Positions 47,450 to 58,698 of a stretch of DNA of 64,000 nt are shown here, piece after piece. The DNA is from Tomocerus qinae. Taxonomy: Eukaryota > Arthropoda > Collembola > Entomobryomorpha > Tomoceridae. Within the stretch, counting starts at the first letter, position 1. Each line of letters starts with the position of its first letter. The position numbers and the translations under genes were made by a program. The stretch lies in the NCBI GenBank assembly GCA_020055645.1, contig CM034546.1, forward strand, positions 24,428,001-24,492,000, read 5' to 3'. Below the pieces are notes generated by a model. That model made no database searches and was not told where the DNA came from. It saw nothing but the letters and a program-made list of their open reading frames with translations.

Positions 47450-49084
47450 TGTTTTAATGAATTTTGTACTTCAATGTAGTATTTAGGCTCATACAAGTTC
47501 CTTCCTTGTAACAGTAGTAATTAAGTAAATATTGTATGCGAGTGAAATAGTGCAAAAATACAACAAACCTTTATTGCTCACCATTAATGTGAAAGGCAGC
47601 TAGAGCTAAGTAAGTAAACAAAGAAAAAACGTCAAAAGTTGTCAAAATAGTTTACTAGATTGTACCTAATTTGAATTTAATTACAATTTTTACAGTGTTT
47701 CGTCTATTACCATCTTTCACTGTCATTTGTCATACTTTATATTTTCTACAATTGGAAAATAATAAAATCTGCCGGAATTAGAAAAGTTATGGAAATAGAG
47801 CCAAAAATGTTAGGACCATTTAGATTTATTTTAGATTTCCCATCCTACATTGAATGTTATTCAAAAAATTGGAAACGTAAGTTTCACAGTAGTCAATACC
47901 AGTCCATACAACCACCAGCAATATTTCCTAATTGAAACCTTGGTTTCCTAATCTAATCATTGTTTGATATCAAATATCAATAATATCAGAGTAATTACTT
48001 CCTAGTAATTGCTCTTGGACTTAATAATTGGTTTTGTACCCAGCCTTATTGCTTAGTGTAATTAGGATAGGTGATATTTTAAGCTTGGTAGGAAACCACA
48101 AATTTTTGTTTTGGAAGATATTTTCTTTATTGCGTTGTTATTCACATCAAAATAAATAAATAATAAATTCTGACTATCAGTTAGTAGACAGTTTTGTGGT
48201 GTTAATGATGAACTGCAATCTGCTTTTGAACACACATTCAAGTCCGCAAAATGGAATTCAGCATCTGTGTGTGGTCTTCTCTTCCGTTCAAAATCCAGTA
48301 AATTTTTAGAAAATTGAGACTGGCGTTTTGGTTTATAATTTCAGAAAGAATAAAACAATCTTGATTTTATAAATAAATAATAAATAATATAATCTTATTT
48401 TCCCATAAGGTTGTTCCCTTCTTAGTAATAATATGTTAATTATTGCGATTTTTATGTAAATTGCGCAAGAATAAATTAAATACTAATTTTCACAATATGA
48501 TGCAAAAGTGTAGTAGCCAAGCTCTTTTAATATTTTTAAAGTTATTAATTTAATTGTTATTATTGCCGTCCATTTATTTGAAGTCATATACAGAACTTTA
48601 TATACCCTAATAGAATTACAAATTGCTTATCATATTGTGAAAATTTCCTACTTTTACTTTCCTACTTTTACTATATCCTACTTTTTTAGCTCGCCTGAAT
48701 AAGGCAGCTTATAGAACCGCACAGTCGTCCGTACGTCCGTCCGTCCGTACCCACGATAACTTTCGAAAGCAATGACGGATATAGACCAAACTTGGCAAAA
48801 ACAATGCCTATGGACTACTGACGATCCCTATTGATTTTGGGGTAAATCGGTCCATAGCTTGCTGAGATACCGCGCGCTCACTTTGTCTTCGTTTTGATAG
48901 TTAAAGTGAAAAATGTTCATTGAAAATTGTAATACCGTTTCCTATAGATTGTTAGCGGGATAGTATAAACTATATCATGCCGCTTCTACTATAACTGAAA
49001 TTATATAGTAAAATAACAAAAACGGAAAATTACCTTTAAAAGTAAAATAACGAATCTGTTTCAAGTTTGTCTTGATTTTAACAG

Positions 49085-49425
49085 TCAATATTAATATATT
49101 TTCATTATTGACTTTGATAGTCAATATTAATATATTTTCATTATGTATTGACTTTGATAGTCAATATTAATATATTTTCATTATGTATTGACTTTGATAG
49201 TCAATATTAATATATTTTCATTATGTTATGACTTTGATAGTCAATATTAATATATTTTCATTATGTATTGACTTTGATAGTCAATATTAATATATTTTCA
49301 TTATGTATTGACTTTTATAGTCAATATTAATATATTTTCATTATGTATTGACTTTGATAGTCAATATTAATATATTTTCATTATGTTATGACTTTGATTG
49401 TCAACATTAATATATTTTCTTATGC
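49085..49425. repeat. Minisatellite, 40-bp unit, eight to nine copies
   Basis: The units read ACTTTGATAGTCAATATTAA then TATATTTTCATTATGTATTG. They are almost identical except near the right edge, which implies recent expansion. Confidence 0.9.
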
Positions 49426-49432
49426 ATTGATC

Positions 49433-50361
49433 TCCGACCAAAGTTAGTACACAAGGTTTTGGCCACCTAGCTCCCAAACGAAGGCTGCTACGAAAATAAG
49501 GTTAACACCATTGGAAAGATGACTAAGCTGACAACAACATAGGCTATAAGAAAAATTTTATAAACCCATTTTATAAATTTGAGAATTTTATGAAAGTGTG
49601 CTCAAAGACGCCTGTAATCGTATATATTTCGGACTGAGACCATTAGGTCATAAGTTGGAAACTATTCATGCTATCAAAAAACGGTCACCACCAGTGAAAA
49701 GAGGATGAAATTTACAACAGAAATGGTTATAACAACATTTTTATTAGTCCTAATTGAAACACATAACACACGAATATTTTACAGACGACTTTCTTAGGTT
49801 GAATTGTGCAAAAAAGATGACAATTTTTGAACTAATTCAGCTGCTCCCTATATTCAACGAACTTTTACCCTCAACCTAGCCTGAAACCAATTCGAATACT
49901 GATTCGCCGCAGAAGTTTGTTCTTCAGGCTTTTGGTTACAGTCTTCGAGTTCCAAAGACCATTTTCGTGGCCAATTCACGAAAAAAGAAACGAAGTGTAG
50001 TGACCTTTGCATTCCTAAATTTTAAACCAGAATGAAATTTAATAAAAAAAATTCCTTCGTAGCCTATTTTTTTGCAAATTTTCTCTACTTTTCAATGGTG
50101 GGCTTTTTATTTCCGTAGCGGCTTCGGTTTGGGTTCCAGCGACCCCTTTAATTTTTAAAAGCAAATTTTGTATTTATAACATGGGAATTAAGCCTCTGAT
50201 TTCCTGATTTTTAACTGCCAAAACGAAACTCGATAAAATTTTTCTTATAGTCTATGTTTCTGCCAGCTTAGTCATCTTTCCAATGGTGTTAACCTTATTT
50301 TCGTAGCAGCCTTTCTTTGGGAGCTAGGTGGCCAAAACCTTGTGTACTAACTTTTGTCGGA
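49433..50361. mobile_element. Inverted-repeat element nested in the previous element
   Basis: The left end TCCGACCAAAGTTAGTACAC pairs with the right end GTGTACTAACTTTTGTCGGA. About 110-130 bases per arm match, including GGTTTTGGCCACCTAGCTCC. The target duplication is unclear (TC at most). The interior is non-coding. Confidence 0.75.
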
Positions 50362-50506
50362 TCCTGTATATAAAGACCCAATTTGGAAAGTTTGATCAAA
50401 ATCCGTACGCTCGGTTTTGTGCTACGTGCGAGTACTTTTCGTCTAACAAAATGTGTACACGTTAACCTTTAATCAGGCGAGCTTCTGTTACGGCTTGCTG
50501 TAGGTT

Positions 50507-51199
50507 TAGCTCTCCTGACGAGCTATATAGAATCGCACAGTCTGTCCGTCCGCGCGATGAAACTACCCCAAGTCCGTACCCACGATAACTCTCGAAGGAA
50601 TTGACGGAATTGGACCAAACTTGGCAAAAACGTCGTCTTTGGGCTTGTGACGATCCCTTTTGATTGTTGACAAAATATGTCTAACGGTTCGCAAGTAACA
50701 GCCGAAAAAATATGTAATTTAATCTTCGGTGTTACTGTTGATTGCCATAATGGCGCTTCTATTGAAAACTTGTTGAAATATTTGTAATGGTTGTAAAACA
50801 CAGACCAAAATAAATCTGTATGCTTGTCAAACATGAATTTCTGCTCTTAAATAACAAGTATTAATAGAGTATTATTTGTCAAATTATTGGTTAACATATT
50901 CAACCTACAAATTGTCCATTTTATTCTGCTTGCTTTTAATAGGTAATTTTATAGCCGCAATAAACGTTTCTACTTAAAACTGATCCTGTTAGTGGAAATT
51001 AAAACTGTTAATAAAAACATTCGAGTGTTTCTAAATTAGACTTTTTTCAGTAGTAAGAACAATAATACGATTTTTTTGTTTGTTAAAACTGCTTCTAGCT
51101 GTCGATAAACGAGGGTACAAAAGATTAAATTGAAAATTTAAATGTGCTTTTGTTTAAAAAACAACGATTTCATTTGGTAGACAATATTAATCCATTATT
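50507..51199. repeat. Partial GCTC[G/T]CCTGA-family element and spacer
   Basis: 50507-50660 repeats the 5' part of the element at 48689 (CGCACAGTC, CGATAACTCTCGAAGGAATT, ACCAAACTTGGCAAAAAC), directly abutting that element. The rest up to 51199 is unassigned AT-rich sequence. Confidence 0.55.
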
Positions 51200-51401
51200 G
51201 TACAGAGACGTTTTAGCTTTTGTGATCAAAATTTTTCAACATGTTGTGCACGGTCGTCCTAATAGTTACTAATTTTTGCATTTTGAAGTTTAAATATAAA
51301 AGTTTAATGTGTCAAATCCGTAAATACTGTCAGGAACTTAATTTTTAAGCAATAAAAGTTCTGGGAGAAGGCGGAATATAGCTTTATCAATCATATTTTG
51401 G

Positions 51402-52471
51402 CTCGCCTGAGGAAGCGAGCTTGAAGAACCGCACAGTCTGTCCGTACGTCCGTCGCCACGATAACTTTCGAAAGCAATGACGGACATTGACCAAACTTGG
51501 CAAAAACAATGCCTATTGAATTGGGAATTTGGGGTAAACGGTCCATTGGTTTCTGAGCTACCGCGCGCTTACTTTGTCGTCATTTTGACAAAAAAAGTGA
51601 AAATTTGGCATTAAATGGACATTAAAACGTTCAATGGCGTTTCCTATAAATTGTTGGCCTGATAGTATAAAGTATTTCAATCCGCTGCTACCAAATTTGA
51701 GATTTTATAATAAAGCAAATTAAACCGGAAAGTAACTATTAGACGATGGAAAAAAATCTATTTTGGATTTATATTCAATTTTATAGTCAAATTTCCATTT
51801 TTGATTTTCTTTAAATTTTGATAATCATTATTAATCGATTTTAATTTTCTGTAGATTTTAATACTCTTAATCAATGATTGAATATCTGTTGATTTTCATA
51901 GTCAACATTAATCAATTTTGATTTCTGTTGATTTCCATTGTCAACATCAATCAATTTTGATTTTCTGTTGACTTTCATATTCAACATTAATCAATTTTGA
52001 TTTTCGTTTGATTTTCATAGTCAACATTAATCAATTTTGATTTTCGTTTGATTTTCATAGTCAACATTAATCAATTTTGATTTTCGTTTGATTTTCATAG
52101 TCAACATTAATAAATTTTGATTTTCGTTTGATTTTCATAGTCAACATTAATCAATTTTGATTATCTGTTGATTTTCATTGTCAACATTAATCAATTTTGA
52201 TTATCTGTTGATTTTCATAGTCAACATTAATCAATTTTGATTTCCTGTTGATTTTCATTGTCAACATTAATCAATGATGCTTTTCGGTTGATTTTTATAT
52301 TCAACATTAATCAATTTTGATTTTCTGTTGATTATGATAATCGATATCAATCAATTTTGATAGCCTGTTGATTTTAATACCAAAACCAAACTGCACCAGT
52401 AACCACTGTTGAACCAAAATGTGACCACGGTCCCCTTTATTCTGGCGAGCTTCTGTTACGCTTGCTGTAGG
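51402..52471. mobile_element. Repeat element with internal minisatellite, copy 2, inserted in the duplication
   Basis: It starts GGCTCGCCTGAGGAAGCGAG and ends GGCGAGCTTCTGTTACGC then TTGCTGTAGG. Comparison with the uninterrupted first copy near 40215 shows it as an insertion before CCATAGGGAGAATAC. It carries its own minisatellite at 51850-52380. Confidence 0.7.
51850..52380. repeat. Minisatellite, ~40-bp unit, about 13 copies
   Basis: Units contain TTGATTTTCATAGTCAACAT then TAATCAATTTTGATTTTCG. They are more diverged at both ends than in the middle. The unit differs in sequence from, but resembles in structure, the 40-bp array at 49085. Confidence 0.85.
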
Positions 52472-52903
52472 TTTTTATTTATTATACCATAGGGAGAATA
52501 CTTCCCTAAGTAAATGATCTATGTATACCTGCCAATCTTTATATATTTAAATTGCTTTACATTTAAAGTTAATATAAAGTCATTTTAAATTACGAAGTCA
52601 TTAAACCAACGAAATTAAAAAATTGTATTAAGTTAAAATGCAGTCTATGTAATAATTTAAAAAATTTTATCATATACAATTACAATATATTATATTATAT
52701 ACAATTTTTGATTATGCTCAATATTTGTTTTTTTATTTGTGTACGTTGCTGCTGCTGACTGAATTAACGAAAAAACAAACTAACGTAAAATTATTTTTAT
52801 GGTTGCATGTATATTGCATTGTAATAACTATGTATATCAATGCAATATTGAACGTTGGTACTACAAAAAGTATTTCCAAAATATAATTTTAGTAAATGCT
52901 TAC

Positions 52904-53400
52904 GTATTTTTGAAGGACATCATCAGGCCACACCCTAACTGCAGGGTCTGCGGCTGTCTTCGAAAGTCCAAGGCTGCGGCGGACTAAAGATTCTCCAGAA
53001 ACACCGCCAACAATTAGGAACAAAGCGAACAACTAAAGTCCATAAAGAAGTTTTGGTAACGCTAATGCTTGAGACATTATTGACTTTATCAATAGTAACT
53101 ACTAAAATTGCATTCATATTTAAAAATTCGGTTTAAAGAATTTATTAATTACTAATAAATTTATATACACATACTATTAATATCAAAGGAATTTAAATGT
53201 TGACTAGAAAGTTACAAAAATATTAATTACCGACTGAGAGACAAAACTGATAGGAATAAGCTGGCCATTAATCCCATAAGTGACACCTGAGAGAGAACAG
53301 TCGGTTTAATACTTGTATTACTCTAGAGCTGATCAGCGCTGTCACGTTAATAAAGCAATCAAATCAAATCAAATCAAATAAGTAGTTTCATTTTCTGCAT
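52904..53400 (-). pseudogene. Small secreted-protein family, fourth copy: intact exon 2, broken exon 1, exon 3 missing
   Basis: Exon 2 (53032-52904) is open with 43 codons, from LFALFLIVGG to WPDDVLQKY. Exon 1 (53400-53231) is split by a ~96-base insertion and also has one A fewer in the AAAAA run near 53245. The region that should hold exon 3 (compare 40448-40543) is missing around 52660-52690. The gene is therefore non-functional. It is most similar to the copy at 40448. Confidence 0.75.
53282..53377. mobile_element. Short retroposed fragment with CAAAT tail inside a signal-peptide exon
   Basis: 96 extra bases relative to the paralogue are flanked by ATAAGT on both sides (53276-53281 and 53378-53383). 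They end in a run of AATCA/CAAAT repeats. A short sequence with a simple pentamer tail and a target duplication suggests a SINE or a 5'-truncated LINE end. Confidence 0.7.
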
Positions 53401-53719
53401 GGTCTCTTTAATACTTTGTCCTTCGACAGTTCGTTCTGCTGCCAACGTCTTCAGGTAAATATGCAAAAGACTGAAATTTCAGGGTCTACACCATTTTTTA
53501 TATCACAGCTTTTTATCTAATTTTAGTTGGATTGGTAAATGAAGGGAAACAACAGAATACAAAATTTCTAAATATTCATTAAATCGCATTCTAATTAGAA
53601 TTTAATTATATCGCACCGTTTAAGTTTTAAATATTGCCTTGTCTCATCTTATTTGTACACCTGGGAAAAATACTTATGGAAAACAGTGGAAAATAAATAT
53701 CCTTAAATAAATTTAGAAA

Positions 53720-54056
53720 ATGGAACCAAAGTGTTTGGCTTTCGGACAATTTTTTCTTAATTTTATTTTTGTCAATTCTCAGTCTGTAATTGAAAATAGA
53801 GAATCGGAAACGTCTATTTTCATTGTCGAGACGGACCTTGGTTACTTATTAATTAATATTAACTCCGGTTGGTATCGTTAGCTTCTTAATTTCACTTGCC
53901 ATAATATTGATTTTGTATCGAGATCGAGATATTGTAATTTGTAATGCAATACGCTGTGTTACAGAAGAAAGTCAAAATATGACACAAATACTATCATATG
54001 TATGCTGCTATCGCAAATATACTGTAATAAACTTGCGTTCTCAACATTTCAAATAA
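53720..54056 (+). pseudogene. Duplicate of the small membrane-protein gene, frameshifted
   Basis: It matches 41601-41933 from MEPKCLAFGQFFLNFIF to the same end. Indels after the LGY segment (near 53845-53870) shift the frame and bring an early TAG near 53880. The membrane segment can be read only in the shifted frame. Confidence 0.7.
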
Positions 54057-54210
54057 GTCTATAGAAAAACGTTGTAAAGACTATTAATGAGATTTATATA
54101 CTTCTTCTTTGTTAAGTTAAGTTTGGTAGAATATCATGCAAGAATTTTGATTTGGGAACTAATTGTTTGTCATGCTAACATTGTACAGGAAATTTACTTA
54201 ATTGCATTAT

Positions 54211-55175
54211 TGTTATTCAAATCATAGGCAATTGAAATAACGGTGAATTTTCTGACTATCTCTATACCTACGTTTAGTCACTACGCAGATAATTCATGAG
54301 TTGAAGGACATTTGTACAAATAATATTGAAATGTAGACTGATGTCCTTCTCAGAAAGGATTTTAATTGCTGCAGCATCGAAAGGGTACATGTGATTTACA
54401 TTCTGTAGGATCATAGCTATCCATGGGTGGATGTATATTTATCATGTTAGAATTTCGTATTTTTTTCTTGCCTTAAATATACACCAAACTTCATGAAATC
54501 TTCAATATATTAAGTGTGATGCATTCTTGACAAATACGAAATCCATAAGCCTATATGGCATATCTGCTCTGAGCTAGCATAGGAAAACAAAGTAATGAAA
54601 TTCATTCCTACTGGAGCAAGTCATACAGTCTAGGACTTAAAAAATAAAACTAACTCAAATTATTTCTATATAGTACCATTAACTCCTCAGCGACCCAGGG
54701 TTCCATATGGAAACTCAAATCGCCCAATTCGGCTATATCCGAGTTCTTTTTGTCGTTGAGTAACAAACAAAAAAGTTTTTTTCCCAAAAAATTAAAACCT
54801 TGGGTTCCCCTGATTCGTCTATATCCGAGGAGTTTTCCTTCTATAGCACTTATAGTTCCTGAGATAGCATTTTTGGGATTTACGTTTCTTGAGGAGTTAA
54901 AACTATTTTGAAGTATTTTTCTAGGTGTTTATAATTAAATGTCGGCTATGTTAAAAGATGACTGTTGAGTGAATTATCGACTCCACATTTATCTATTTTA
55001 ATGGGATGATATTTGGAGTCCTGGCAGTCCAACCAATCAACATTTTTCCACAATATCTGTTAAAGACGCTTGCAGTGTACTAAGTCAGTGTGTATGGTTT
55101 GCATTAACCTTTCATATGTTAAAAATTATCAGAATGTTACCGACTCGTTGTGTATTGTGTAACATATTGACGTTT
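54211..55175. other. Intergenic, nothing recognised
   Basis: No gene or array. A patch near 54680-54850 (TATATCCGAG repeated, TCGTCTATATCCGAGGAG) may be an old repeat. Confidence 0.4.
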
Positions 55176-55183
55176 ATCATGTT

Positions 55184-56386
55184 CATACGTCGGAATTTTA
55201 TTTATTTAAAATCGCAAAAAATTTACACGAAAATTTACTAAAAAATGGCAAAAATTTTTCATAAAATTTTACCAAAAATGGCAAAAAATTTTTTATAAAA
55301 ATTTACCAAAAATGGCAAGAATTTGCTCTAAAGAATTTTTTTTGATTTCGGTAAAAATATTATCTATAATATACCATATTGAAAAATCAAAAGCCAGAAA
55401 CTCTACCTAAATAATCAAGTGATAAATAAGAATTATACATTTAATCTTCAATTTTAAATTCCAAACTTACCATCTTAAAATCATACACATTTCAATAATA
55501 TAAAAATTTAATCCAAACTTACCATCTTAAAGCATATATATTGCAATATTAAAATTTAATCCAAACTTGCCATCTTAAAATCATATAAATTATAATATTA
55601 AAATTTAACCCAAACTTAATATCGAATCTTAACTTTTAAATTCCAGACCAATTTAAAAATCGAATATTTATACCTTAAAATATCGTGCTTATTATCTTAA
55701 ATCTTAAATTAAATTTTTAAAATTGAAATTAAATAAAGTCAACAAAACGGGCAAAATTACACCCATTGCAAAATCATTTGGATAAATAATAAGTGGAAAA
55801 CCATTGACATTTCAATATTTTTCATATTACATTTTTTTGTCGCCGTGGACTCAAAAATGTCTTGTGCATTCTAAAATATTATAACAATAATTGGTATAAT
55901 AGAATAAGTTCAATCAACAAGAAATAAAGACGAAAATTGTCAGTTTTACTTTCTGCATTTTGCAATTTTTCTTGTAATTCAACTCCAACTACAGCGACAC
56001 TAAAATGTAATCTTTGAAAGCCCCGCTTAACTTTGGATAGTCTTGGTCACTTGCTTATTGAAAAGATAATTTATGCAAATGCATTTATTTTATTGTAAGT
56101 TTCATTTTGAGAATTTTGGCAAAAAATTTTAAAAACCTATACAATACTCTGGAAATTGCCAAAATATTTTCTTAAGATTTTTTTATGCCGAAAATTTTAT
56201 GTAAACTTTTTTTATAGAAAAAAAATTTACTAAAACTTTAAATTTTTTATAACCCAAAAGTGTAAAAAAGTTTACTAACACTTTTATATTTTTGAAATCC
56301 TCAGTGCATGATTCGTGTAGATACGAAGTCTCAGAACTCTGTGAGAAGGCTGTAAAAATTTTACTTAAATAAAATTCCGACGTCTG
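55184..56386. mobile_element. hAT-type non-autonomous element, copy 2 (inverted)
   Basis: Ends CATACGTCGGAATTTTATTT and ...AAAATTCCGACGTCTG are flanked by the exact 8-bp repeat ATCATGTT (55176-55183 and 56387-56394). The interior matches the reverse complement of 15179-16342, including the ATCTTAAA/CCAAACTTACC subrepeats. No transposase is present. Confidence 0.85.
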
Positions 56387-56394
56387 ATCATGTT

Positions 56395-56820
56395 GTAGCG
56401 GAGCCGTCTACAAAATATAAACAACATAGGCAAAGTATTGCTTGGTATATTTATTATGATAAATCACAGTTTGTTTACTCTTACTCTGAGTTCAAATTTT
56501 TGCCTGTCAATTTCAACATCCGTAACCCTGGTCTTGTAGTTCCAAGCGTGCACAAGAATGTCTAAATATAATTACATTAAATCATCATTTCATTGTATAC
56601 TTGTAAAACTGGTACGTACTGCTTATTACTAATTATCCAGCTATATAGTTGTATTGTAAAGTTTTTACAGATGCTAGGTTTAAAAGTCTGTATATAAACT
56701 TTTTATTGTACGCAGTATCGTTTTCCTATTTTACGTGGTAACTTGTATCTGGAGATCAATTTATTGTCACATAATAGCAAAAACTATGCTAAATTTAAAA
56801 CTAATAATGAGTATATAAAG
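56395..56820. other. Intergenic, nothing recognised
   Basis: AT-rich spacer between the hAT-type element and a tandem repeat. No feature is supported. Confidence 0.4.
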
Positions 56821-56822
56821 CC

Positions 56823-57885
56823 GCTTTAGAGCTTGTGTTACTACTCTGTAAACCAAAAGGTTTTATTATTTGCAAGGTAACTTCTTTCATCATAAATGTT
56901 CGTCTTATTGCTTGGAAATCCTTTCTTTCGAACTTGAAGATTCCTCAAATATCATAGTCGCCGTAAAAGCTTTGGTGAGGTGTACATCTTACGAATGAAA
57001 AATATTTTAGAAACCGATTGGACATTTTTGTACCAAATATTTACAATGTTATTCAATGATTTAGATTTTCCCAAAAATCTAAATTAATTAATTAACAAAC
57101 TTTACGTTTTACCAAAATAGTTATTTTGAATTTGAAAATCCAGTTTAGTGTTTGTGCAGCAACTCTGTAAACCAAAAGGTTTTATTACTTATAAGTCATT
57201 TTTTCCATCTTAAATGTTTGTCTTATTTTTTTAAAAATCCTTTTTCCGTACTAGAAAATGGCTCAAATTCATAGTCGCTGTAAAAGCTTTCTTAAGATAT
57301 ATCTTACGTAGCGGAAAATTTTTTACTTCATAATAAAGTTCATATTCTATAAACGGGTTGGAAATTATTGAACCAAATATTTACAATTAGTCAATGATTT
57401 GAATATTCCCAAAAATCTAATTTAATTAATTAACAAACTTTACGTTTTACCAAAATAGTTACTAAAAATTTGAAAATCCAGTTTAGTGTTTGGGCCGCCA
57501 CTTTGTAAAGCAAAAGTTTTTTATTTGGAAGATAACTTTGTTCATCATAAATGTTTGTCTTATTGTTTTGAAAATCTATTTTATGATACTTGAAAATGCC
57601 TCCAACATTATAGTCGCTGGAAAAGCGTTGGTAAGATATATTTTGCGTAGTCGAAAATAATCTAGAAACGGATGGGAAATTTTGGTACCAAATATTTACA
57701 ATGTAAGTCAATGATTTACATTTTCCCCGAAATTCAATTCATTAACAAACTTTATGCTTTTAACAAATTAATTACATCACTTATGAAAGTCAAATGTAGA
57801 CAAATATCATAGTCGCTGTAAAAGCTTTGGTTAGATATATATTACGAAGTGAAAAATATTCTAGAAACCGATTAGACATTTTTGT
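56823..57885. repeat. Tandem array of ~320-bp units, about 3.3 copies
   Basis: CTCTGTAAACCAAAAGGTTT recurs in altered forms at about 56846, 57165 and 57505. Each unit also holds ATAGTCGCTGTAAAAGC and AACAAACTTTACGTTTTACC blocks. The last unit is partial. No coding signal is seen. Confidence 0.75.
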
Positions 57886-57889
57886 CTAG

Positions 57890-58698
57890 TACTCTAAGGT
57901 TGAACCTTTGCAACAGTAAAGATTTCACGGTCACCAGTATTCGTTAAGTACTAACTGTTACATAATAATATCGAAATATAGCAGAAAGGGTGATGGATGG
58001 GCCTAAGAAAATCTTATATAATTACATATTCCTTAATCAATTGCGAAATACTTACTTATATTATAGCATTTAAAACTCAAACTTGGCGTCAACCTACAAA
58101 ATGTTTATTATGAAATGAAGTATGCATATGTAAAACGTCTATATACATGTACCATCTGTTCTATGCCATATTAAGAAGATGTGTGCAACATATATATTAA
58201 AAAGGTTAAACTACATACGTTATCAGGTTATATTCGAGATTATACTTCATAACATAAAACATAATTTACTAAAAGTTGACCATAACGTTTGTCTTTTAAA
58301 CACTTGCCAGATATCTGCAAATGGTCGGCATGTAAACTTGGCTTTACTCCAAGTTTACAAGGACATCTATTTTGATCAAGAGACTTTTACTAATATTCAC
58401 ACTTGCTTTAACCTAAATAGACAGCCTCATAACTGCAAAAAAGTTTTGTAAGAAATTGTGCATTTTGTATTGTCCATTTAATAACTAGCTGTGTGATATC
58501 CACAAGTTTCATAAAACTATCAACAAGTCAATAATAGTATTTATTCTCAGTAGTATCGATAATTAATTTAGTAACATTGTTCATGCTTGAACAAGCTACC
58601 TATAATTTGTTCAATCTTGTAATCTTTCTAAGCCAAATGGCTCAAAATAATTAATTAAACTCTCAACTGTTTTAGATTTACAAATATAAGATATTGAA
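57890..58698. other. Intergenic upstream of the sugar transporter gene
   Basis: This includes a frame of 90 codons at 58179-58451 without domain or splice support. It probably contains the transporter's promoter. Confidence 0.4.

Larger units (their letters stand above)
48689..50505. mobile_element. Repeat element with internal minisatellite (GCTCGCCTGA family), copy 1
   Basis: It starts near AGCTCGCCTGAATAAGGC, followed by ACCGCACAGTC, GTCCGT runs and CGATAACTTTCGAAAGCAAT. It ends near AGGCGAGCTTCTGTTACGG and GCTTGCTGTAGG. The same two ends bound the element at 51402-52471. A central 40-bp tandem array and a nested inverted-repeat element lie within. Conserved ends with a central tandem array recall Helitron-related INEs (inference only). 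Confidence 0.65.
46720..54210. repeat. Segmental duplication, second copy (interrupted)
   Basis: It matches 37905-42090 in order and orientation. It is broken by inserted repeat elements between about 48,620 and 51,200 and again between 51,402 and 52,471. All small-protein genes within it carry lesions. Confidence 0.8.

Noticed and set aside
49085-49425. CRISPR-like or centromeric array
   Set aside because: The 40-bp units are contiguous without unique spacers and sit inside a mobile element.
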